From positions 414,036 to 478,035 of the forward strand of contig NC_019683.1 of NCBI RefSeq assembly GCF_000316605.1: a stretch of 64,000 nt of DNA. The letters run 5' to 3'. This stretch comes from [Leptolyngbya] sp. PCC 7376. Lineage in GTDB: Bacteria > Cyanobacteriota > Cyanobacteriia > Cyanobacteriales > MRBY01. Made by a program: the position numbers and the translations under genes. Positions 46,634 through 56,482 of this stretch are shown here, piece after piece. Each line of letters starts with the position of its first letter. The first letter of the stretch is position 1. A model generated the notes under the pieces. The model searched no databases, was not told the DNA's origin, and was given only the letters and a program-made list of their open reading frames with translations.

Positions 46634-47296
46634 CTATTCGTCTTCAGACCATTCACAAGCAAGATTTTGCTCAACGACTTCCAACTGCTGCGGTGTTAGG
46701 AGTTGACCCACTTCTGCTTCGAACGCTTCCTCCGCTGCAATAATTTGCTCTTCTTGGCTCTCTGTAGGTTTGGGCAATAGTGCTTCGATTTCTTCGTCGA
46801 GTTGGTATTCTAGGCTGTCAATTTTTTGTTTTTGCTCCGTCGTCAAAATCTTCTGGAAACTCTCCTCATATTCTTGATCGAGGGCATCGATTTTCTGGAT
46901 TTGTGCCTGAGTCAAGACAGGTTCTTTTTCTTCCTCCTCAAACCACTCCGGAACGATCGCCATGAGTTGTTGATCGATTTCTTCATCCAACGCTTCAATT
47001 TGCTGAAGCTGTTGCGCAGATAAGATGCTTTCAAACTGCCCTTCGTACTGAACTTCGAGTTGCTCAATTTTCATTTCCTCAGCTTCGGACAGTGGGAAAA
47101 TGCTATCGATTTGTGCATCAAGATTATCTTCTAAGTTCCAGAGTTTTGCTTCTTGTTGAACACTGAGATTGACGCCTTCAAAGACATCAGGACAGTCGGC
47201 CATTTCGTCGGCTCTAGAAGACATCCCCAATGCTGTTGCCGAAATAGCCATTGCTCCGAGAACGATCGCCGCAAATTTGATAGAGAAAGATTTCAT
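46634..47296 (-). CDS. acidic exported Spy/CpxP-like repeat protein
   Basis: 220 residues: a signal peptide (MKSFSIKFAAIVLGAMAISA, cleavage near SRADE) and then about four repeats of a helical unit of roughly 40 residues. Each has an L(S/T)xxQ entry followed by KI-x-L/ALDxEYE and ending in an I-L/V-P segment (for example ILSAQQLQQIEALDEEI, LTQAQIQKIDALDQEY, ILTTEQKQKIDSLEYQL). The composition is extremely Glu/Gln-rich. The LTxxQ pattern recalls Spy/CpxP periplasmic chaperone proteins. Adjacency to a two-component pair supports an envelope-stress role by analogy. Confidence 0.6.
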   Translation of the reverse strand: MKSFSIKFAAIVLGAMAISATALGMSSRADEMADCPDVFEGVNLSVQQEAKLWNLEDNLDAQIDSIFPLSEAEEMKIEQLEVQYEGQFESILSAQQLQQIEALDEEIDQQLMAIVPEWFEEEEKEPVLTQAQIQKIDALDQEYEESFQKILTTEQKQKIDSLEYQLDEEIEALLPKPTESQEEQIIAAEEAFEAEVGQLLTPQQLEVVEQNLACEWSEDE

Positions 47297-47536
47297 AGGT
47301 TAGTGAGTAGAATTCGCTTACATTCACACCCTAAGAAATGAATTGGGAGAATCTGGGGAAGAATTCGGGTAGAAATCGGGTAGTTTCGCAAATTTATGTT
47401 TTTTGGGGAGAGAAATTAGGCGATCGCCGTCTTGACTGCTGTTAAGTATAGTTGGGATCACCCGACTCTCTAGTTAGTGGATTAGAAGTGTAGTCGTTAT
47501 CTAGTTAACGTGAGTTCGGGATAAGGAAATGAGGTT

Positions 47537-48401
47537 CTAATCAAGCTGAAGAGAGGGTTTCTTAGGCTGATGACAGTAGGCAATGAGACCGCAAAGCAAG
47601 TTGACACAAAAGTTCGCTGGACTGCGATGGCGAGAGTGTTCAATCTGAGAAATATTCTTCAGTTGGTCAATGACGGTCTCAATTAAAGCTCGCTTACGAG
47701 CCAGCACTTTGTCACGCCAAAGCATCAGGTGATTCTTCATATTGCGACGAGGCTTAGCTAGAAGCCTCTCATCATATTCTTCTTGTAAATACTGTGCCAG
47801 AGCTTGAGAGACGTAACCTTTATCGGCAAAGACTTTTCCCGATAACCCTTTCAAAAGCTCCACTACCGGCTTTCTATCATTGGTGTTGCCAGGCGTGATT
47901 TTAACATTGAGTAATTCGCCATGGTCATTGATAACCAGATGTAGTTTGAAACCAAAGAACCAACCCACAGAGGTTTTACCTCGAGCGGCATGGCCATCAA
48001 AAACGTGATGTTGAGAGATGCGGCGATTGTGACAAACTTTGATACTTGAAGCTGATACCTGTGCATTGACCATAACAGTGCTGTAGGTAGACACATAGAG
48101 AGAGGTACTAACGTCGAAGGCATCCACTCCACAAAACGTTGGTCACTCACTGCTCTGGGAAAAGCTCCTCGCCAGTGATGACGCACATTAATGAGATAGA
48201 AATACTTGAAGTGACGATAATGAGATTGATCAAATGCAATCAATATCGTCATTATCTCGCTTAAACTCAAGCTTCTTGAGCGACGTCGCCGCCGTTGTTT
48301 CGAGGCCAGCAGCTGTTGTTGCCATTGAGGTTCGAAGACTTGGCAGAAATCATCAACGGCACAAAACAAAGGTTCTAGACTGGTCATGGGAGAAAGTGGT
48401 G
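47537..48401 (-). pseudogene. IS982-family transposase, inactivated copy
   Basis: Aligned with the intact neighbour, the reading frame breaks after LVPL. Here the copy has an extra CTCT and, about 50 bp later, an 11-bp deletion. That deletion removes the Asp codon of the FIDATS motif, the likely first acidic catalytic residue. The first five or so codons are also replaced by the end of the next element. The 3' part ([34 protein letters not shown]) is well preserved. Confidence 0.85.
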
Positions 48402-48442
48402 GATTGCTTATTAACGTGAGTTCTGGATAAGGAAATGAGACT

Positions 48443-49333
48443 CTAATTGAGTTGGAGAGAAGGTTTCTTAGGCTGATGACAATAGGCAATCAAGCCACAC
48501 AGCAAATTGACACAGAAGTTTGCTGGACTACGATGTCTAGAGTGCTCAATCTGAGAAATGTTCTTCAGTTGGTCAATCACGGTTTCAATCAAAGCTCGTT
48601 TACGAGCGATGAATTTATCTTGCCAGAGCATCAAGCGATTCTCCATATTGCGGCGAGGTTTAGCAATTAACATCACATCATGTTCTTCTTTGAGATGTTG
48701 TGCCAGAGCTTGGGACACATAGCCCTTATCTCCAAAAACTTTGCCGAATAAATTCCGTAACAGTTCAACGACAGGCTTTCTGTCATCAATATTGCCAGGA
48801 GTGATTTGTACATGAAGTAATTCTCCTCGGTCATTAATGACCAGATGGAGTTTGAAGCCAAAGAACCACCCAACAGAGGTTTTGCCTCTAGCGGCATGAC
48901 CGTTAAAGACTCGATGTTGGGCAATACGGCGATTGTGACAAACTTTGATACTGGTGGCATCAATGAAACTAATGCCTGTGCAATCTCCATAACAGTCACA
49001 TAAATAGGCACATAGAGGCACTAAGCTGGAGGGCATCCATGCCACAAAGCGTTGATAACTCACTGCTTTGGGAAAGGCTTTTTGCCAATAGTGTCGCACC
49101 ATCAGGAGATAGAAATGCTTGAAATTACGATAGTGAGATTGATGAAATGCAATCAGTATCGTCATCACCTCACTCAAGCTTAGGCTTCTAGAACGGTGAC
49201 GATACCTTTTGCAAGAGCTCAGTAATTCTTGATGCCACTGAGGTTCAAAGACCTGGCAGAAATCGTCAACGTCACAAAATAAAGCGTCTAAACTAAGCAT
49301 AGGAGAAAGCTGTGGATTGGTTTCAACTGCCAC
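48443..49333 (-). CDS. IS982-family transposase, intact
   Basis: 296 residues from GTG at 49333. Contains [48 protein letters not shown] and [20 protein letters not shown] with [13 protein letters not shown] at the end, all typical of IS982. The acidic residues expected for the DDE site are present (Asp in FIDATS, Asp in GDKGY, Glu in ALIETVI). Confidence 0.9.
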   Translation of the reverse strand: MAVETNPQLSPMLSLDALFCDVDDFCQVFEPQWHQELLSSCKRYRHRSRSLSLSEVMTILIAFHQSHYRNFKHFYLLMVRHYWQKAFPKAVSYQRFVAWMPSSLVPLCAYLCDCYGDCTGISFIDATSIKVCHNRRIAQHRVFNGHAARGKTSVGWFFGFKLHLVINDRGELLHVQITPGNIDDRKPVVELLRNLFGKVFGDKGYVSQALAQHLKEEHDVMLIAKPRRNMENRLMLWQDKFIARKRALIETVIDQLKNISQIEHSRHRSPANFCVNLLCGLIAYCHQPKKPSLQLN

Positions 49334-49375
49334 GATATGAGCTTTCTTCTTTTCTTTCCTTATCCAGAACTCACG

Positions 49376-50266
49376 TTAGTTATTGTGAGTAGCTAGATGC
49401 AGATCATGATCAGACCAGAACTTTTCTTGACGTTGTTTAACCTTTTCGAGCAGTGCTGCCTTCGGATTGTTCGTATTTTCAGGATGACTCACCAAACCAA
49501 TAAAGCGTTTACCTTTGCTGGTTAAACCATTAATTCCCCATTCTGTAAGTAACGTTTCGTGTTTGAGACCCAATTGTTCGATATGGCCAAGCAGCTCACT
49601 AACGTCATAGCGATAAGTGGTGAATTTTGTTTGGAATGGAATCTTGTTGCCTTCTAAACGACGCCATTCGAGGATATCTATATCGCCATCAATTGATTTT
49701 TTCCATTGGTAATTGTCAAGGATGTTAGGCTCAGGGAGCCAACCTTCCACTAATGAATCTTTGGCATCTGTCCATTCCACTGGTCTCGATGCATACAAAA
49801 AAGCTGTGTGGTCAATCACAATAAAACCATCTTGCCTTAGATGTTTTTTTGCGGTTTCTAAAGCTTCTAAACGATCGGCAATGGTTGGTAAATGCTTGAG
49901 TACAGACAATGCAAAAACAATCAAATCATATTGGCGATTTTCCTGGAAAGAGCACATATTCTCCTTGACAAAAGAAACTGTTATATCCTGATTATTTCGG
50001 TTGACATAAAATTCTCTACCTTGGGTCAATAAGTTATCGCTAAGATCAACACCACAAATATGATTGGCAGTCTGCTCAAAAATCGGAAATAAACGACCCA
50101 TACCGCATCCGAGTTCGAGAACAGACTCCGGTTTAAGGATGGCAGTTAGATCTTCATATAATGAAAAATCCATCTGAAAACCATTCATGATCACATCATA
50201 AAAATGGCTAGATGCATCATATTCTAATTGACTAATATTAGTTTGACTGACATTGGTGTTAGACAT
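49376..50266 (-). CDS. class I SAM-dependent methyltransferase
   Basis: 296 residues. The SAM-binding motif is VLELGCGMGRLFPIF, with ICGVDLSDNLL (motif II), YDLIVFALSVLKHLP and DGFIVIDHTAF following. The substrate is unknown. The stop codon lies at the IS982 junction. Undoing the insertion at the TAGTTA repeat gives a TAG at the same codon, so the insertion left the protein unchanged. Confidence 0.85.
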   Translation of the reverse strand: MSNTNVSQTNISQLEYDASSHFYDVIMNGFQMDFSLYEDLTAILKPESVLELGCGMGRLFPIFEQTANHICGVDLSDNLLTQGREFYVNRNNQDITVSFVKENMCSFQENRQYDLIVFALSVLKHLPTIADRLEALETAKKHLRQDGFIVIDHTAFLYASRPVEWTDAKDSLVEGWLPEPNILDNYQWKKSIDGDIDILEWRRLEGNKIPFQTKFTTYRYDVSELLGHIEQLGLKHETLLTEWGINGLTSKGKRFIGLVSHPENTNNPKAALLEKVKQRQEKFWSDHDLHLATHNN

Positions 50267-50509
50267 TAATTAAGAAAATAGACGACAGACAAAAAGACAG
50301 CGAATCAATGACTATCTTTTTGGACAAAAAACTTGATATTTATTGTGATTTTTAACAACAAAAATAATGACAGATTAATATCAAGAATGAATACTTTCAA
50401 CCATATATGCACAGGCTGTTTTAGGCAAAAGTTGCAATAAGATTGGTTGATTTTTACAGGAAGCACACTTTTGTTTTCCTCTGCTGGATTGGGTCGGCGA
50501 TCGCCTTAG

Positions 50510-50935
50510 TTATTCTTCCTCGGATTGGGCGGAGTTGTCGTCGGGGAAAGAGCACTCAACGGTGACCTTGAGGTTGCTGGCGGCGGTACCTTCGGTGATG
50601 TAGGGAATGCCTGCTTTTCCTTCGATCTGGATGCCAAATTCGAGGGTTACTTTATCAATGTTTGCGTTAGCGACTTTGCGGAATGCATTCAGGGTGTAGT
50701 GGGTATAGCCGCGAATGGTGTTTTCGATATTTTCAAAGGTTGAGGCAGTGGTTTCGGTAGGGTTGGCGATCGCCCGCCCTACTCCTGAAATAGCATCCCG
50801 TAATCCTTTCTCTCCATCGCCCACATCATCACGGGTACGTTCTTGGGTAGGGGCTGGGGACTCAGCGGGATCGCCCTGGACTTGGATATGAATAATTGTG
50901 CCGTCGTCGAGCTGGATGGGGACTAGGTTCGCCAT
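50510..50935 (-). CDS. Trypco1 (trypsin-co-occurring) domain protein
   Basis: 141 residues. The N-terminal strand LVPIQLDDGTIIHIQVQG, a variable Pro/Arg/Asp linker, and a C-terminal part with helix TLNAFRKVANANID followed by KVTLEFGIQIEGKAGIPYITEG and LKVTVECSF. This resembles the CU044_2847/Trypco1 family, described as a partner of proteases and STAND NTPases in predicted conflict systems. It is 49 bp from the divergent caspase-STAND gene, which fits that association. Family call is from memory of the pattern; function is unproven. Confidence 0.6.
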   Translation of the reverse strand: MANLVPIQLDDGTIIHIQVQGDPAESPAPTQERTRDDVGDGEKGLRDAISGVGRAIANPTETTASTFENIENTIRGYTHYTLNAFRKVANANIDKVTLEFGIQIEGKAGIPYITEGTAASNLKVTVECSFPDDNSAQSEEE

Positions 50936-50984
50936 TGGTCTTATACATTGGAGGTGTCATTGCCACCAGATTATCGCCAAAGTT

Positions 50985-53900
50985 ATGAGTCGGGACGCGC
51001 TTGTTGTTGGGGTTAATGTTTATCAAAATGAAAGTCTAAAAAATCTCACTTCTCCTGCGGCAGATGCTGAGGCGATCGCCCAGATGCTGGAAAAGCACGG
51101 GGATTTTGATGTAGTGCGGCGGTTACCAGAGGCGATCGACGATGAGAATAAGCCTGTTGTGGGGCAGTCACTCGAAGTACGGCTAAAGGAACTCAAACAA
51201 GCTCTGGTGCAATTATTTAAGCCAGAAGGTAAACATATCCCAGATACGGCTCTGTTTTATTTTTCGGGGCATGGGCTACGAAATACCCTCGGCATTTCAG
51301 AAGGTTTTTTGGCGACGAGCGATACGCACCCAGATTTTGAGTTTTATGGGCTATCGATGAATTGGCTCCGGCAGTTACTCGAAGAAAGTCCGATTCGGCA
51401 ACAGGTTATTTGGTTGGATTGTTGTCACAGTGGGCAGCTGCTCATCCATGAAGCAAATCCGGGGAATAATGGCTTCGCGAAAGATCGTTGTTTTATTGCG
51501 TCATCGCGGGAGTTTGAAGGGTCTTGGTCGGATCTGAATAGTTCCTACAGTGTGATGACTAAGGCGCTACTGGATGGCCTTGACCCCAACCGTTTGCCGG
51601 GGCGCTGGGTTGATACTTTTGCTCTGACAGATTATGTAAATCAAACGCTCAAAGGGGAATTACAAACGCCGATCTGTACGAACTTTGGGGAAGCAATCAA
51701 TCTCACTCGATCATGGCAGGTCGAAGCGGAGCAAAAATCTGGGGCTCAAACGGATAGTGGGATTTGTCCCTACAAGGGGTTGGAGTTTTTTGATTGTAAT
51801 GACGAAGATCCGAAATATTTCTTTGGGCGGGATGTGCTAGTCGATGAGCTATTGGACAAAGTTCGTACCTCAAACTTTATGGCGTTGGTGGGAGCTTCTG
51901 GGAATGGAAAATCATCGGTGTTGCGGGCGGGTTTACTGCATCAACTAAAGCTGGGGCGACGGATTACAGGCAGTGATAGTTGGCAAATTCGGATCACGCG
52001 ACCGGATAAAAATCCTCTCGAAAATCTAGCGTTGGCGTTTGTGGATGAGGGATTGTCGGATCTGGATCGGGCGGCGGAACTCGGTAAGGCAAAGGGTTTG
52101 CTGGAAGAAGGGACAGAGGGATTAAAGCGCTTAATTCAGGTGTCGTCTGCGCCAAGGATAATTCTCGTGGTGGATCAGATCGAGGAGGTATTTACTCGCT
52201 GTGAGAGTGCTGAGGAACGGGAGCAATATTTAAAGTTGTTTGATGGGGGCTTTGGCGGGAACGGAAGCAAAGCTCTGTCTGATTATTGCGATGCGGGCGG
52301 ATTTTGTTGGGAAATGTCTAGAGCATGAATACAGTGGGCTGGCGCAACGGGTGCAGGAAAATATGATCTCGGTATTGCCGATGCAAGCGGAGGAACTAAA
52401 AGCAGCGATCTGTCAGCCAGCACAACAAGTGGGGTTAGAGGTGGAGCAAACCCTTGTCACGCAGATACTCAATGAGATTGCAAGAGCGCCAGGAAGTTTA
52501 CCATTGTTGCAATACACACTTAAGGAACTATGGCACCGACGAGCAGGGAATCTGCTGACTTTAGCTGCATATTACAAAGAGCTTGGCGGGATTACAGGGA
52601 CACTGGATAAACGAGCAACAGAAATCCATAACAGCTTTGAGACAACAGCAGAAAAAGAAACTTCACAACATATTTTTCTTAAGCTAACGCAACTAGGGGA
52701 AGAAGTAGAAGATACGAGACGACGGGTATTGCAGAGTCGCTTGATCGTAGAGCCAAAATATCCAGCGGCATTGGTAAAGAAAGTGATTGAAAAATTAGCT
52801 GCTCCTGATAATCGGTTAATTGTCACCAGTAAAATGACAAAAAAAAACTCACAGGAAGAAAGTCAGGCAATTGTTGACATTGCACATGAGGCTCTTATTC
52901 GTCATTGGCGACTCCTTCGCCAGTGGATTGAGGAGAATCGTGATCGATTACGACAGCAACGAAAAATTGAAGCAGGTGCAGAAGCTTGGCAGGAACAAAA
53001 TGGGAAGTCTGGCTATTTGCTACAAGGTCTACCACTTAAGGAGGCTAAACTTTTTCAGGATCAACATCAAGATGAATTTCCTTTATCAGACATAGCAAGA
53101 GTTTTTATCAAAAAAAGTATTCGCTATAGGCGTATAAATATTTTTAGAATAGTGAGTTTATCACTCATCCCTGTTTTAATAGTTGGAGGATTGATTGAAA
53201 TACAATACCGAGAAAATAGCGTCAAGCAACATTACATTAGTCTCGATCAAGAAGGAGGCTATGAAGAAAAACAGGCAGTGCAAGTACTGGTAGCAGGTTG
53301 TAGTGAACAATATCGACAGCAGTGGATATTTAGCTATTTGGCAGAGCGTATGTTTGGTTTATGTCGTTCATTAGAAGTCGCTCCTCTCAATTCTGCTGAG
53401 CTCGATTCTGCAAACCTTAGTTATGCTGACCTCAGAGATGCGAACCTCAATTCTGCCAACCTCAGTTCTGCCGACCTCAGCTCTGCAAACCTCAATTCTG
53501 TCGACCTCAGCTCTGCAAATCTCACTTCTGCTGACTTTAAGTATGCCGACCTTCGTTATGCGAACCTCAGTTCTACAAATTTTAGCAATACGAGCCTCAG
53601 TTCTACAAACCTCGCTTATACCGATCTCAGAGATGCTTTCCTACTAAGCGCTGAGCTCGACTCCGCGAACCTCACTTATGCCGACCTTAGTTTTGCGAAC
53701 CTTGGTTTTGCGAATCTCACTTATGCCGACCTTAGTTTTGCGAACCTTAGTTTTGCGGATCTCGCTTATGCCGACCTTAGTTTTGCGAACCTTAGTTTTG
53801 CGAACCTTAGGGAGATTGACTTCAGAGACGTTGACTTCAGAAATATTGACCTCGGAACAAGCACAATATTAGCGACTGATTTACGGCTTACAAAAAACTT

Positions 53901-54111
53901 GACTCCAAGGAAGTTGTCAGGAGAAGTACAACCATTTCTTTGCAATGTTGCTTTCCCAAAAAATATTTCAGATATTGATCCAAATCGAGACTGTGACCAA
54001 CTCCCTCAAATCTTGGCGGAGAAAGATTTGTCGTTAAGTTTGGAAGAAGCTCAAAAGATTATTAATGAGGCCAAAGCTAAAGAGTTTGAGCCACTACCAG
54101 AAGAGAATTAA
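50985..54111 (+). pseudogene. caspase-like peptidase / nSTAND ATPase / pentapeptide-repeat protein, split by a 1-nt frameshift
   Basis: Start ATG at 50985 (MSRDALVVGVNVYQN). Caspase-like p20 domain (about 1-230) with His96 in YFSGHG and Cys147 in WLDCCHSG. Linker CPYKGLEFFDCND, then a STAND ATPase with FFGRD, Walker A GASGNGKS (303-310) and Walker B IILVVDQIEE (about 392-401). The first frame ends at 52328. The rest continues in another frame: winged-helix region (LPLLQYTLKELW), one transmembrane segment (FRIVSLSLIPVLIVGGL), about 30 pentapeptide repeats (53387-53880) and an acidic tail. One extra G in 52245-52249 explains the break; without it there are 1041 codons. It may be a true mutation, phase variation or a sequencing error. 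Confidence 0.85.
53387..53880 (+). repeat. coding tandem repeats (pentapeptide array)
   Basis: About 30 units of A(D/N)LSx type encoded in 15-bp steps. Between 53680 and 53815 a larger block (TATGCCGACCTTAGTTTTGC followed by one or two GAACCTTAGTTTTGC-like units) repeats three times nearly unchanged at DNA level, a sign of recent expansion. Confidence 0.85.
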
Positions 54112-54276
54112 CGCAAATGTAGGATGGGTGACGCGAGGAGATATTCATTCCGTAAAGCAACCATTTTCCATCGAGCACAACCCATCAATTTCGATCTATT
54201 TGCCATCAAAAAAGATGCGTTACGACGGACATTAAATCTTCAATAAAATCACAATTTTTTGCCGTCTCCACACATC
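54112..54276. repeat. intergenic repeat-like segment
   Basis: No gene. GTAGGATGGGTG near 54119 and CACACATCCTACCCATC near 54270 form an imperfect long-range inverted repeat around GATGCGTTACGACGG-type sequence. It resembles noncoding repeats common in cyanobacterial genomes. Confidence 0.4.
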
Positions 54277-54482
54277 CTACCCATCTTCTTTTTGTCGCAG
54301 GTCAATCGTTTTCAATAAAAATTTGGCGGTTTTCTTTAGCTCTGGTAAATCGTTGGCGATGGCACTCCAAACCCTTTCCAGATCAACGCCATTGAGATAA
54401 TCATGCACCAACACATTTCTGAAGCCAGATAAGCCACGCCAGTCAATATTTGGAGCTTTCTGTTTAATGTCCTCGGACAATC

Positions 54483-55277
54483 GGTAGTGATGCACAAGTA
54501 ATGGTCATAACTGAAGAGAGAGATTATAGTGTCTGAGAAAATAGACCACTGCTCCAATGTGGTTTTCCCACTTCTTCGAGAAGGAAAGTGCCTGACGGAC
54601 TAAGCGGGACGTTCTCTGACGTAGAGTGTTGTTGAATCTCTCAATATGATTTGTTTGTCCAGTCTCCTTGCCCACAACTCGATGACGTTTACTCGGTAAG
54701 ACACAGCCATAGGCATCCCAATAATCGGTGTAGACCAGCGCACACTGACGATACACAGGAGGCAGAGAATCCCATAATTGTTTCGCAGTCTTTTGACTAC
54801 GGTCTCCGATGGCATATCCCACCACCTCTCGGGTGTCTCGGTCAAGAGCCAGCCAAATCCATGCTTTCTCACCTTTACTACCGACAAAAGACCACAATTC
54901 ATCCATTTCGATGGTCAGTTGCCCTCTTTTTTTTGAGTCACAGGTAACTCGTGAGGCACAGTCTCTAATTTGGCATTGACATAGTACTGTAGCCAGCGCA
55001 GAGAGACCCCTGTGGCACGAGTGATACCAGCGAGAGAGAGACGTTCTAATAGGAGACGGTCAATCAATTGACGAGTGTCAGTTGCAATGGGAGGGTGGGC
55101 AGGATGTTCCACAAACTGGCGACCACATTCATGGCAACGATAGCGCTGCTTTCCCGAATGGGTGTGACCATATTTAATGGTGCTGGGAGACTGACATTGA
55201 GGGCAAGTGAGCACGGTGAGACTTGACGTTTAATCTTGCCCCTATTCTTCCACAACCATTACTAGTGCACCACTACC
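54483..55277 (-). mobile_element. IS1-family insertion sequence within hepT (795 bp)
   Basis: Terminal inverted repeats GGTAGTGATGCAC...GTAATGGT and GGTAGTGGTGCAC...GTAATGGT, similar to IS1 ends. A perfect 8-bp target duplication GGACAATC flanks it (54475-54482 and 55278-55285). Its sequence differs from the IS1 element at 38902. Confidence 0.93.
54505..55214 (-). CDS. IS1-family transposase (two frames, A8 frameshift)
   Basis: The first frame (54915-55214) has the zinc finger CPQCQSPSTIKYG...CHECGRQF and an HTH. The second (54505-54906) has MDELWSFVGSKGEKAWIWLALDRDTREVVGY, VYTDYWDAY and HIERFNNTLRQRTSRLVRQ. They join at eight A on the coding strand (54927-54934) by a -1 slip. The second gene looks complete, so the element may be active. 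Confidence 0.9.
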
Positions 55278-55365
55278 GGACAATCTTTGCGTTGACTCCG
55301 CCATTGTTTGAAGCCGCCGCATCACCCCATCTTGCACTAGGCGGTTATTTAGAAAACGACTTTTA

Positions 55366-56404
55366 TAGCAATTTCTAGTCGAGTGAGGTGCAATAGCAGC
55401 AATGTGTAAACCAGCATCGAATATCATCAAGGGTAATCTTGGAAAAAGCTACCTCAATTGCCTTGTCTAGAGCTAGATAAGTTCTTGCCCCGATACTTTT
55501 CAAGGTACTTTTCAACTTTGACCAGCAATTTTCAATGGGTGAAAAATCTGGAGAATAGGGAGGAAGGTAAATCAACTTAGCTCCCACGGCCTCAATCATT
55601 GTGCGTACTGACTCTCCTAAATGAATCGAACAGTTATCCATCACCACACATGCTCCCGCCCATAAGTTTGGTATTAACTTCTGGCTGATGAATGCTTCAA
55701 AGGTTAATCCATCCGTACTCCCCAGCAGATGATAATTAGCGACCATTCCCTTGAAGCCTAATGCTCCAATCAAAGAAACATTCTTGCCTCGTTTACTGGA
55801 TTTCGGACTATAAGCTCGTTTCCCTTTCTCAGAACGTGCCCTCAGTCTTGTCATGGCTAAGTTCACGCCCGATTCATCGATAAAAATCAAGTTTTTCGCT
55901 AGAGTCGCTTGCATTTTCTGCCAAAAATCATATCTGGCTTGTTGCACTCGTTTTGTCGCCTTAAGGTCTGGATAGAATGTTTTTTTTGAGGCTATATCCC
56001 ATTCTTCTTAAGGTGCGATGCATGGTGCTATTGGCCACACGGAGACCAGTGCGTTTCTCCATCTCATCACATAGTTCCGCTAGCGTCGCATCGTTTTTCT
56101 TGGTGAGCAACTGGCGCAATATTGTTTGATGCTCTTCGTTTAATTTGGGAGGTGTTTGTTGGCTTCGTTTTTTCGGAGCAATCGACCCTGTCAGTCGTTT
56201 TTGGTCGAGGAGCTTTTGTACAAAACTTTTCGCCACTCCAAATTGTCGGGCAAGACTACTTTGACTCACACCACCCCTTTCGTAGGCATCCACTATTTTC
56301 TGTCTTAAGTCTAATGAGTAGGCTTTCGGCAAGATGCTACTTTCTTCCTCACCAGTCAACTCACCTATACTACTTCATACACCTTGCTAGGCTGAAATTT
56401 GCTG
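55366..56404 (-). mobile_element. IS630-family insertion sequence, copy 2 (1039 bp)
   Basis: Same ends and length as copy 1 (40976-42014), with TA on both sides (55364-55365 and 56405-56406). I see no base difference between the copies. It sits in the 5' part of hepT. Confidence 0.93.
55375..56359 (-). CDS. IS630-family transposase (two frames), copy 2
   Basis: Frames 55961-56359 (HTH part) and 55375-55947 (DDE part) have proteins identical to those of copy 1, joined at the eight-A run. The active-site motifs FIDESG, VVMDNCSIH and PDFSPIENCW are present. Confidence 0.9.
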
Positions 56405-56482
56405 TATTATTCTGCGTATAGTCTTGGATGAGCTGAGCAGACTCGATAATGTGTTCCAAATAAATCTGATCTTTGGATGTGC

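Larger units (their letters stand above)
47508..49376 (-). mobile_element. IS982-family composite: one decayed and one intact copy in tandem
   Basis: Outer ends are ACGTGAGTTCGGGATAAGG (47508) and its inverted partner ending at 49376. A third copy of the end, ACGTGAGTTCTGGATAAGG, lies inside at 48414. The whole unit is flanked by the direct repeat TAGTTA (47502-47507 and 49377-49382). The left copy has lost its first codons and right end at the internal junction. The right copy is complete. Confidence 0.8.

Noticed and set aside
53387..53880. Regular repeats as a possible CRISPR array
   Set aside because: Period is 15 bp, the frame is open, and it encodes A(D/N)LSx pentapeptides; there are no spacers.
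55242..55430. Separate 62-codon minus-strand gene
   Set aside because: It is the middle piece of hepT read together with IS1 and IS630 end sequence, not an independent gene.
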